From Frankiaceae bacterium (GTDB lineage: Bacteria; Actinomycetota; Actinomycetes; JAFAQI01): a stretch of DNA of 8,803 nucleotides. A model generated the notes under the pieces. It did no database searches and had not been told where the DNA came from. It was given only the letters and a program-made list of their open reading frames with translations. The stretch covers positions 1 to 8,803 of the forward strand of contig JAVEEE010000044.1 in assembly GCA_030840615.1 (NCBI GenBank), written 5' to 3'. This document shows, in pieces, positions 1-5,357 of this stretch (the first letter of the stretch is position 1; every line of letters begins with the position of its first letter). Both the position numbers and the translations under genes were made by a program.

Positions 1-119
1 GACTCGTGCTCCAACGAGTTCCCGAGCGCATCGAGCGCCTGCTGCTGGCGACCCGGCTGCATCGCGTGCTGGTCGTAGAGCGAGGGTCGGTAGCCGATCG
101 GGTGATCACCCTCGGTCAT
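1..119 (-). CDS. N-terminal fragment of an unrecognised protein, cut by the window edge
   Basis: Reading the minus strand from an ATG at 119-117 gives an open frame of 39 complete codons to the window edge, starting MTEGDHPIGYRPSLYDQHAM. It is hydrophilic, has no signal peptide and carries no motif that I recognise. The start lies 30 bp after the stop of the cupredoxin gene on the same strand, so the two may be co-transcribed. The only ribosome-site candidate is a weak AGAGA a few bases upstream. Most of the protein is outside the window and no function can be assigned. That it is a gene at all rests on the open frame, the spacing and the sensible start. Confidence 0.5.
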   Translation of the reverse strand, partial: MTEGDHPIGYRPSLYDQHAMQPGRQQQALDALGNSLEHE

Positions 120-149
120 TCGATCTCTGCCTGACGTGCCGACCCCCGT

Positions 150-767
150 TCAGGTCACCCGCACGGTGCCCTTCATCCACGGGTGGAGCGAGCACATGAA
201 CCCGAAGGCGCCTCGGTAGAAGAAGCGCACCGAGTCGCTGTCGCCGGGTGCGATGTTCCCGCTTGCCGCGAAGCCGCCCTGCTCGGGTGCGAACGTGTGC
301 GTCGCCGTCGAGTTGTTGGTGAGCTCGACCGATCCTCCACAGCGGACGGTGATGCTGGGCGAGGAGAAGCGGTAGGGCCGGGTGGGGTGCGCCGGGTCGT
401 TCTCCATCGACAGCGGGGTCTTGGCAGTCGACTGCCTGGCGCATGGCTGCGGCGAACTGGCCTTCGTGGGCTCGGGCGACGGCGAAGCCGAAGCACTGCG
501 TGCGGCCGGTGAATGTGTCGGCGCCGTTGCCGTGGGAGCCGCCGTCGCCGAGCGCGAGGTGGCGTGCCGGCGCTGCCCGAGCGGTGGGACGGTCGGCGAG
601 GCCGGCCGGGTGGGCAAAATCTGGGCCGGCCCCGTCCGCGCCGGCGCCGTCCGCGCACCGGTCGGCACGGTCGCTCTGTTCGCGGCCGCGTCCGTGTTCC
701 CCCCGCCGCAAGCCGCCGCAGCGAGCAGGACGATCGTGCCGGACACCGCGACGTGCGATCGGCGCAT
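150..767 (-). CDS. Putative lipoprotein with C-terminal cupredoxin (plastocyanin/amicyanin-like) copper domain
   Basis: The 205-residue product begins with a short positive stretch and a hydrophobic segment ending at Cys20 (LLAAAACGGG), which resembles a lipobox, so the protein is probably exported and lipid-anchored outside the membrane. Residues about 25-115 are a low-complexity Ala/Pro/Ser/Thr/Arg linker that includes the tandem pentapeptide ARTAP-ARTGP (38-47). Residues about 120-205 form a cupredoxin domain. Candidate type-1 copper ligands are His157 (ATHTF), Cys192, His195 and Met198 (MCSLHPWMKG), with the Cys-x2-His-x2-Met spacing of amicyanin-like proteins. The likely role is single-electron transfer or copper binding at the cell surface; the partner is unknown. 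Cys109 and Cys143 flank the start of the domain and could form a disulfide. The ATG at 767 is favoured because the signal peptide follows directly and purine-rich GGGGACGGGG lies just upstream. Confidence 0.85.
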   Translation of the reverse strand: MRRSHVAVSGTIVLLAAAACGGGNTDAAANRATVPTGARTAPARTGPAQILPTRPASPTVPPLGQRRHATSRSATAAPTATAPTHSPAARSASASPSPEPTKASSPQPCARQSTAKTPLSMENDPAHPTRPYRFSSPSITVRCGGSVELTNNSTATHTFAPEQGGFAASGNIAPGDSDSVRFFYRGAFGFMCSLHPWMKGTVRVT

Positions 768-847
768 GAACCCCGTCCCCGTGTGAGGGCGCTCTTCGGA
801 CAGCCTCCGGTCTTAGTCACGAGGGCACGCCCTGAGGGGTTCAGCCG

Positions 848-2347
848 CTAAGGCACCGGATCAGGCAGCGGGGCACAGCGGTAGTCGGCTCGGTCGCCGG
901 ACTTGCGCGCGGGCCGCTTCCCGCTCCGCAGGTAGTCAGCGATCCGGTTGTCCACGCAGTCGTCGCCGGAGAGCGAGTCCGCATGTGTCCCGCCCCCGGG
1001 TTCGGAGATCAGGCTCGAGCGGAGGAACCGGCGACGCACCTCGAGGCTCCCCTCGAACGGAGTTGCCGCGTCATGCGTCTCGTCGATCAGCAGCACGCTC
1101 TGCGTCGAGCTACCGCTGATGTGCACGGGCTTGCGGGCCGGCGCCTTCCAGTAGAGACAGGGCGCGTTGAACCACGCGTTGTCCCATGTGAGGAACGGCG
1201 CCTTCGCGTAGACCCGGTCACCGTCCGACTGCCACCGACTCCAGCGCTGCGGCCACGGTGCGTCCGTGCACTCCACGGCGAGATAGACGGCGTATCCGTT
1301 GTCGTCGCCGGGGCTGTTGTAGAAAGCGTAGAAGTCGGCTACGGCGCGCCAGTGGCCGCCGTGAACGTAGCGGGAGAAGTCGTGGCCGAGCGTCTTCCAG
1401 GTCGAGCGGTAATAGCCGGCCCAGAGGAAGGTGTCCGTCCACTCGTCCGGGCCGACCTTGCCGCCTGCGGGATGTGCCGCGAGCTGGTCGAGGATCGCAT
1501 ACCAGCGGTGCTCGACGGCTTTCTCGGTCGCTCCTACGTGGTAGTGCGCGTGATACTTCGCCACCCACTTGAACCACGTCGTGATGTTGCGGTCGAAGGC
1601 GATGTCCTGGTCGAGGTTGGCGCCGTACCAGACCCGGCGCGGGTCGACCGTGCTGTCGAGCACCATGCGCCTGAGGTGGTTGGGGAACAGCGTGGCGTAG
1701 ACCTGGCCCAGGTAGGTGCCGTAGGAGAAGCCGTAGAAGCTGATGCGGTCGACGCCCAGGGCGAGTCGGATCTGGTCCATGTCACGGGCGGTTTCCGCCG
1801 TGGTCATGTGCCGGATCAGCGCGGGATGCTTGGCCGCGCAGCGCTGGGCGTAGTGCCGGGACCGGTGCTTCCACTTGTGCAGCAGCGCCGACGTGCGTGG
1901 TCGGTAGTCAGGCCGGTTGACGTGGAAGTAGTCGTGGACGCACCGCAGCGCCGGTCGGCTCGCGCCGACGCCACGAGGGTCGAAGCCGATCCAGTCGTAG
2001 TCGTCGCCCACATGCTTCGGCACGTCCTGGCCGAGAGTGGCGTAGGAGCGTCCCGGCGCTCCCGGGCCACCCGGATTGACGAGGATGACTCCTTTGTATG
2101 CGCCCGCGGACGACGTGTGTCGCACCCGCGAGACGGCGATCTTGATGTGCTTGCGGTTCGGATGGGCGTAGTTGAGCGGCACCGAGATGAACCCGCATTG
2201 CGCTCCGAACAAGGAATGGCACGGCCGCCAGCTGATGGTTGCCACCGGTGCTCGCGCCGGCCCGCTCGTCGACGCGGCAACGGGCATCCCGACGAACAAG
2301 GTGGCAATGGCAAGGCCGACGCCGACGAGGGTGGTGACCTTCTTCAT
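848..2347 (-). CDS. Secreted alpha/beta hydrolase, tripeptidyl aminopeptidase (TAP/SlpD-E) type
   Basis: The 499-residue protein opens with a Sec signal peptide (MKKVTTLVGVGLAIATLFVG, probable cleavage after the VAA near residue 25), so it is exported. The oxyanion-hole segment NPGGPGAPG is at 91-99 and the strand DWIGFDPRGVGAS at 118-130. The nucleophile elbow GFSYG places the catalytic Ser at 208. The C-terminal lid-side motif HDAATP suggests Asp426 as the acid, and GGGTHAD gives His455 as the base. A Cys-containing stretch and YLRSGKRP follow, as in the TAP C-terminal domain. Length and order match this actinobacterial family, whose members remove N-terminal peptides or hydrolyse esters outside the cell; the substrate here cannot be read from sequence. 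Its ATG is 23 bp from the divergent nucS start. The only purine-rich stretch upstream, GAGG, is 14 nt from the ATG, too far for a good ribosome site, so leaderless translation is possible. Confidence 0.9.
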   Translation of the reverse strand: MKKVTTLVGVGLAIATLFVGMPVAASTSGPARAPVATISWRPCHSLFGAQCGFISVPLNYAHPNRKHIKIAVSRVRHTSSAGAYKGVILVNPGGPGAPGRSYATLGQDVPKHVGDDYDWIGFDPRGVGASRPALRCVHDYFHVNRPDYRPRTSALLHKWKHRSRHYAQRCAAKHPALIRHMTTAETARDMDQIRLALGVDRISFYGFSYGTYLGQVYATLFPNHLRRMVLDSTVDPRRVWYGANLDQDIAFDRNITTWFKWVAKYHAHYHVGATEKAVEHRWYAILDQLAAHPAGGKVGPDEWTDTFLWAGYYRSTWKTLGHDFSRYVHGGHWRAVADFYAFYNSPGDDNGYAVYLAVECTDAPWPQRWSRWQSDGDRVYAKAPFLTWDNAWFNAPCLYWKAPARKPVHISGSSTQSVLLIDETHDAATPFEGSLEVRRRFLRSSLISEPGGGTHADSLSGDDCVDNRIADYLRSGKRPARKSGDRADYRCAPLPDPVP

Positions 2348-2354
2348 TGCTTTG

Positions 2355-2360
2355 ACACTA
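2355..2360 (-). promoter_or_regulatory. Putative -10 hexamer for the TAP-type hydrolase gene
   Basis: On the minus strand the hexamer TAGTGT fits the actinobacterial TANNNT -10 pattern. It is followed by 7 bases and then the ATG at 2347, so transcription would begin at or next to the A of the start codon, giving a leaderless mRNA. It shares the bases at 2359-2360 with the hexamer facing nucS. This is pattern-based only. Confidence 0.35.
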
Positions 2361-2364
2361 ACCT
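2359..2364 (+). promoter_or_regulatory. Putative -10 hexamer giving a leaderless nucS transcript
   Basis: TAACCT fits TANNNT. It ends 6 nt before the GTG at 2371, so the expected start of transcription is the G of the start codon. There is no Shine-Dalgarno-like purine run anywhere in the 23-bp gap on this strand, which agrees with leaderless translation, a common mode in actinobacteria. Confidence 0.45.
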
Positions 2365-2370
2365 CACGCC

Positions 2371-3030
2371 GTGCGCCTCGTCATCGCTCGCTGCAGTGTC
2401 GACTACATCGGACGCCTGACCGCTCATCTGCCGCCGGCCGTGCGACTGCTGCTGGTCAAGGCAGACGGGAGTGTCTCCGTCCATGCCGACGGCGGAGCCT
2501 ACAAGCCGCTCAACTGGATGAGCCCGCCCTGCACCCTGCGCGAGGAGCCGGGGGCATGGACGGTGACCAACAAGGCAGGTGAGCAGCTCCGCATCACGAT
2601 CGACGAGATCCTGCTCGACACCAGCCACGAGCTCGGCCTCGACCCCGGGCTCGTGAAGGACGGGGTCGAGGCTCACCTGCAACAGCTGCTCGCCGACCGG
2701 TGCGAGGTCCTCGGAGCCGGGTGGCGGCTCGTACGCCGGGAGTACCCGACGGACATCGGCCCGGTCGATCTGCTCTGCCGCGATGCGAGTGGCCGGCACG
2801 TGGCCGTCGAGATCAAGCGCCGTGGCGAGATCGACGGGGTCGAGCAGCTCGCGCGCTACCTGGAACGACTCGACCGAGACCCCCTGCTGCGCCCCGTTCG
2901 GGGGGTCTTCGCCGCGCAGGAGATCAAGCCGCAGGCCCGCGTGCTCGCAGCTGAGCGCGGCATCGACTGCGTCGTACTGGACTACGACGAGCTGCGTGGG
3001 CTCGAGCCGGACACACCGCGGCTCTGGTGA
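2371..3030 (+). CDS. nucS: Mismatch-specific endonuclease NucS (EndoMS)
   Basis: This 219-residue protein matches, from memory, nearly the whole of mycobacterial NucS, including VDYIGRLTAHLP, YKPLNWMSPPC and SSHELG-like VKDGVEAHLQ. NucS cuts both strands at mismatched base pairs and provides mismatch repair in actinobacteria that lack MutS and MutL. The N-terminal DNA-binding half spans about 1-105 and the RecB-like nuclease half about 115-219. Nuclease residues are all visible: Asp133 (GPVDLL), Glu147 and Lys149 (VEIKRRGEIDGVEQL), then Gln159-x3-Tyr163. The C-terminus TPRLW resembles the clamp-binding tail of the family (mycobacterial tail ends YRLF). The GTG at 2371 is chosen because MRLVIA is the conserved beginning and a -10-like hexamer sits 6 nt upstream. 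The gene is monocistronic as far as can be seen: a convergent gene begins its stop 21 bp after the nucS stop. Confidence 0.97.
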   Translation: MRLVIARCSVDYIGRLTAHLPPAVRLLLVKADGSVSVHADGGAYKPLNWMSPPCTLREEPGAWTVTNKAGEQLRITIDEILLDTSHELGLDPGLVKDGVEAHLQQLLADRCEVLGAGWRLVRREYPTDIGPVDLLCRDASGRHVAVEIKRRGEIDGVEQLARYLERLDRDPLLRPVRGVFAAQEIKPQARVLAAERGIDCVVLDYDELRGLEPDTPRLW

Positions 3031-3048
3031 CGCCGACCGCCGGTGGCG
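3031..3048. terminator. Imperfect hairpin between convergent nucS and STAS genes
   Basis: The 21-bp gap between the two stop codons is almost filled by an imperfect inverted repeat: CGCC pairs with GGCG, and inside it ACC pairs with GGT around a GCC loop with one bulged G. There is no T-tract on either strand, so at most this is a weak bidirectional terminator of the kind common in GC-rich genomes. Confidence 0.35.
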
Positions 3049-3051
3049 TGA

Positions 3052-3387
3052 TCAGCGGTCGAGGCCGAAGAGCTCGGCGAGGTCGAGCAACCGGATGACG
3101 CGGACCAGCTGCCGTCCGGGATTGCGCAGCTGGAACGTGCCGGTGCCGGGCATTCGCTGACCGGCTCGAATCAGCGGAGCCAGACCGGACACGTCGATGA
3201 AAGCCAGCCTCTCGGCGTCCACGAGGATCCGGGCGGGGCGGTCGGGCCCCATCAGCAGGCCATCCAGGGCGGACTGGACGTCGGGCGCGGTGGCGCAGTC
3301 GAGCTCACCGTCGAGCCGCAGCACGGCGCCATCGCCGGACCGCTCAACAGAGACGCGGAGCAGCGGCAACTGCCTGTTGCCGGACAC
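3052..3387 (-). CDS. STAS-domain anti-sigma factor antagonist
   Basis: The 111-residue product is a single STAS domain, the size of SpoIIAA/RsbV-type proteins. The family binds an anti-sigma kinase and is switched by phosphorylation of a conserved Ser. Here the motif FIDVSGL places the candidate phospho-Ser at 67, preceded by Asp65. Other family landmarks are RLDGELDCATAP (24-35), with the usual Asp before the first helix, and the ILVDAERLAF strand (54-63). No anti-sigma kinase is present in the window, so its partner is unknown. The start is the GTG at 3387, supported by a strong AGGAGG 8 nt upstream. It lies 113 bp downstream of the GAF-ANTAR gene on the same strand and may share its transcript. 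Confidence 0.92.
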   Translation of the reverse strand: MSGNRQLPLLRVSVERSGDGAVLRLDGELDCATAPDVQSALDGLLMGPDRPARILVDAERLAFIDVSGLAPLIRAGQRMPGTGTFQLRNPGRQLVRVIRLLDLAELFGLDR

Positions 3388-3395
3388 CGGTTGAT

Positions 3396-3401
3396 CCTCC
3401 T
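3396..3401 (-). promoter_or_regulatory. Shine-Dalgarno site of the STAS gene
   Basis: AGGAGG on the minus strand stands 8 nt before the GTG at 3387 and fixes that start. The spacer contains TCAACCGG, which is complementary to a segment further upstream (3446-3453), so access to this site could be affected by RNA folding. Confidence 0.8.
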
Positions 3402-3411
3402 CGCTGGCACA

Positions 3412-3430
3412 TCGACAAAGCGCGTGTCGA
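3412..3430 (-). repeat. Perfect 6-bp hairpin upstream of the STAS gene
   Basis: TCGACA (3412-3417) and TGTCGA (3425-3430) form a perfect stem with a 7-nt loop. It is 10 bp upstream of the STAS Shine-Dalgarno site. The loop is not the six-base loop with A first and G fourth known for ANTAR RNA targets, so I do not call it an ANTAR site. Confidence 0.4.
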
Positions 3431-3500
3431 CTGCCGGCTGGTGGCTCAACCGGGACCCGCCTGTTCTACCTGCTCGACTGCTCGTCCGCAACGCCGGTTG

Positions 3501-4313
3501 TCACGAACCTCGCGTGGAGTCGACGACCTCCTGAGCGATGGCGCGCAGCTTGACATTGCGGGTCTGCGACTGCTGGCGCAGCCGGTCGAAAGCCGCATCG
3601 GCATCGAGGCCTTCGCGCGCCATCAGGACGCCTTTGGCCTGCTCGATCACCGAGCGCGAGCTGATGGCCTCCCGCAGCTGGTCGGTCAGTCGTACGGCGT
3701 CGGAGTAGACCTTCGCATTGCCGACGGCGACCGAGGCCTGGCCCGTGAACAGTGCGATCAGCACGTCATCGAGGGCCGTGAAGCCACTGGGCTTGGCGCT
3801 GTAGAGGTTCAGCGCACCGATGGGCTTTCCCTGGAGCACGAGCGGGGCGGCCAGGAAGCTGCGGACGTCGTGCGCGCGGGCATCACGGACGAAGTCCGGC
3901 CAGCGCTCCTCGGCCTCGTCGACGTCGAAGCGGACGAGCTCGGCGTCGGCAATGGCCTGCAGGCATGGCCCGTGGCCGTGGTCGTACTGGCCCTGGTCGA
4001 CGGCGAGGGTCCGGTCGTCGGTCGACGCCGCGGTGACCCAGCCCCCGTTGTCGACCAGTGTCACGCCGGCCGCATCGCAGTCATCGATCACCTGGGCGGC
4101 GAGTTCGGCCACCCGGCGCAGGGTGGTCTCGACGCTCTCCTCACTCACGAGAAGGTGGGCGAGCTCGTGCATGGCCATCGTGACCTCGTCCGAGCGAGTC
4201 TCGAGCGCCTCCGCCAGCGCCACGACGTCGATGGTGGACGTCTCAGCACCATTCGAGGGCGGGCCTTCGCTCGGGGTCACGGCGGGATCGTAGATCATCT
4301 TCGGGTGCGACAC
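3501..4313 (-). CDS. GAF and ANTAR domain regulator (putative RNA-binding antiterminator)
   Basis: The 270-residue protein has a variable N-terminus (1-45), a GAF sensor domain (about 46-200) and a C-terminal ANTAR domain (about 212-266). GAF landmarks are HGPCLQAI (114-121), RWPDF (137-141), FLAAPLVLQGKPIGALNLYS (153-172) and GFTALDD (177-183). The ANTAR domain shows LREAISSRSVIEQAKGVLMA, a two-residue-turned helix AAFDRLRQQSQTRN and KLRAIAQEVV, very close to the family consensus. ANTAR domains bind tandem RNA hairpins and stop transcription termination; the GAF domain probably senses a small ligand or redox state. The start is uncertain: GTG at 4313 gives the full frame, but an ATG five codons inside (4298) is also possible, and neither has a clear ribosome site. 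It is divergent from 4343-4627 across 29 bp. Confidence 0.93.
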   Translation of the reverse strand: MSHPKMIYDPAVTPSEGPPSNGAETSTIDVVALAEALETRSDEVTMAMHELAHLLVSEESVETTLRRVAELAAQVIDDCDAAGVTLVDNGGWVTAASTDDRTLAVDQGQYDHGHGPCLQAIADAELVRFDVDEAEERWPDFVRDARAHDVRSFLAAPLVLQGKPIGALNLYSAKPSGFTALDDVLIALFTGQASVAVGNAKVYSDAVRLTDQLREAISSRSVIEQAKGVLMAREGLDADAAFDRLRQQSQTRNVKLRAIAQEVVDSTRGS

Positions 4314-4342
4314 ACTGGATCTGTGAAGATGCGCTGCGCTCG

Positions 4343-4627
4343 ATGAGCCCGCGGCGCGCGCGTCGTCGCGACGAAGGAGCCCGTCCGCTGCGCAGCGAAG
4401 GTGACGCGGTCCTGCACTCCGACCCGGACGGCGACTGGCTCGTAAGGCCGATCACGGCAAGCGCAGCGGTCAAGACCTACCGATGCCCGGGCTGCGACCA
4501 CGAGATCCCGCCTGCGCTGCCTCACGTTGTCGCGTGGCGGGTCGGCGCGGAGGACGATCGGCGGCACTGGCACCGCGCATGCTGGGAGGCCAGGCTGCGT
4601 CGCGGGGTGAGCCGTCGACGTGGCTGA
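4343..4627 (+). CDS. Small conserved actinobacterial protein with Cys/His cluster, function unknown
   Basis: This 94-residue protein has Arg-rich ends and a central block with likely metal ligands: Cys48-Pro-Gly-Cys51 (YRCPGCDHEI), His53, His61, and then His75-Trp-His77-x2-Cys80 (RRHWHRACW). This arrangement suggests a small zinc-ribbon-like fold. From memory, very similar short proteins occur widely in actinobacteria, sometimes labelled ATP/GTP-binding for no visible reason: no Walker motif is present here. The strongly basic ends (MSPRRARRR and LRRGVSRRRG) would suit nucleic-acid binding, which is inference. Its stop overlaps the next gene by 8 bp, so the two are probably translated in a coupled way. 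The ATG at 4343 gives the typical start MSPRR; the upstream ribosome site is poor. Confidence 0.85.
   Translation: MSPRRARRRDEGARPLRSEGDAVLHSDPDGDWLVRPITASAAVKTYRCPGCDHEIPPALPHVVAWRVGAEDDRRHWHRACWEARLRRGVSRRRG
4604..4610 (+). promoter_or_regulatory. Shine-Dalgarno site of the 4620 hydrolase gene
   Basis: GGGGTGA, inside the end of the small Cys/His gene, is 9 nt before the GTG at 4620 and supports the 8-bp overlapping start rather than a later in-frame one. Confidence 0.55.
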
Positions 4628-5348
4628 TATCCGGGCCAACACGGTGTTGCCCGCGCACCGGCGGCCGGTCAGTCTGCAGACTGCGGACGGACTGACCCTT
4701 GTCGGCGAGCTCGCCACACCGGTCGACCGCGAGCCGGTTGCGACATTGGTCATGCTGCACCCGTTGCCCACCCAGGGCGGGATGATGGACAGCCACCTGT
4801 TTCGCAAGGCGGCCAACCGGTTGCCCGCGCTCGCCGACCTGGCGGTGCTCCGGTTCAACACGCGCGGGACCGCTTCCGAACAGGGGCGCAGCGAGGGTGA
4901 GTTCGGCAACGGTGACGCCGAACAGCTCGACGTCGCGGCCGCCCTCGATCTGGTGGACTACGAGGACCTGCCGGCACCTTGGCTGGTCGGCTGGTCTTTC
5001 GGCACCGATCTTGCCTTGCGCTACGGCTGTGACCCGTCGGTGGTCGGGGCGGTCCTGATCTCACCGCCACTGCGGTTCTCCACGGACGCCGACCTCCGTC
5101 GCTGGGCCGACTCCGGCAAGCCGCTGGTCGCGATCATTCCGGAGCTCGACGACTACCTGCGCCCGGATGAGGCGCGGCGGCGCTTTGCCGTCGTACCGCA
5201 GGCGCGCGTCGTCGACGTCCCTGGCGCGAAGCACCTTTTCGTGGGCTACGCCGAGACGGTCCTCGACGAGGTTGTGCGCGCCATGCGACCGGAGGTGGTG
5301 CCGCTACCGCGACACTGGGACGGACCTGCGGACGGCGGACGCGAGTAG
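4620..5348 (+). CDS. Alpha/beta hydrolase (dienelactone-hydrolase-like, HPLPTQGG type)
   Basis: The 242-residue cytosolic protein has the compact core of the alpha/beta hydrolases. MLHPLPTQGGMMDSH (45-59) is the HPxPxxGG oxyanion segment, LRFNTRGTASEQG (77-89) follows, and the nucleophile elbow GWSFG puts the catalytic Ser at 126. The acid is Asp177 or Asp178 (IPELDDYLRP), and the base is His205 (PGAKHLFVG). The spacing fits the small superfamily often annotated as alpha/beta superfamily hydrolase (COG2945-like); substrate unknown. There is no signal peptide or lid insertion. The GTG start overlaps the upstream gene by 8 bp and has a GGGGTGA site 9 nt before it. Its TAG stop forms the first half of a putative promoter hexamer for the next gene. 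Confidence 0.92.
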   Translation: MADIRANTVLPAHRRPVSLQTADGLTLVGELATPVDREPVATLVMLHPLPTQGGMMDSHLFRKAANRLPALADLAVLRFNTRGTASEQGRSEGEFGNGDAEQLDVAAALDLVDYEDLPAPWLVGWSFGTDLALRYGCDPSVVGAVLISPPLRFSTDADLRRWADSGKPLVAIIPELDDYLRPDEARRRFAVVPQARVVDVPGAKHLFVGYAETVLDEVVRAMRPEVVPLPRHWDGPADGGRE

Positions 5349-5351
5349 CGT
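5346..5351 (+). promoter_or_regulatory. Putative -10 hexamer for a leaderless transcript of the 5358 hydrolase gene
   Basis: TAGCGT fits TANNNT and is followed by GCCCGC (6 nt) and then the ATG at 5358, so transcription should start at the A of ATG. The first three bases are the stop codon of the preceding gene. There is no good purine-rich ribosome site within the 9-bp gap, which supports leaderless use. Confidence 0.5.
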
Positions 5352-5357
5352 GCCCGC

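Larger units (their letters stand above)
3387..3500 (-). repeat. Three mutually complementary 7-8 bp segments in the ANTAR-STAS gap
   Basis: Read on the minus strand, CAACCGG follows the ANTAR stop codon directly (3500-3494), CCGGTTG lies mid-gap (3453-3447) and CAACCGG recurs between the STAS ribosome site and start (3393-3387). The middle segment can pair with either outer one, with 8 bp (CCGGTTGA/TCAACCGG) for the STAS-side pairing and 7 bp for the other. Between the middle and STAS-side copies is a separate hairpin at 3412-3430. The gap also has a tandem 7-bp direct repeat, CTGCTCG on the plus strand, at 3470-3476 and 3478-3484. Pairings this short can arise by chance in GC-rich DNA. Confidence 0.4.

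Noticed and set aside
822..833. Inverted repeat AGGGCACGCCCT after the TAP-type hydrolase gene as a terminator
   Set aside because: Only a 4-bp stem with a 4-base loop and no T-tract; too weak to call.
2352..2357. A perfect TTGACA -35 box upstream of nucS
   Set aside because: No -10-like sequence lies 16-18 bp further on, and the bases are better explained as spacer around the two TANNNT hexamers; likely chance.
983..2419. A 478-codon open frame on the plus strand opposite the TAP-type hydrolase
   Set aside because: It is the antisense shadow of a clear hydrolase gene, has a Val/Arg/Glu-rich composition without motifs and would overlap nucS.
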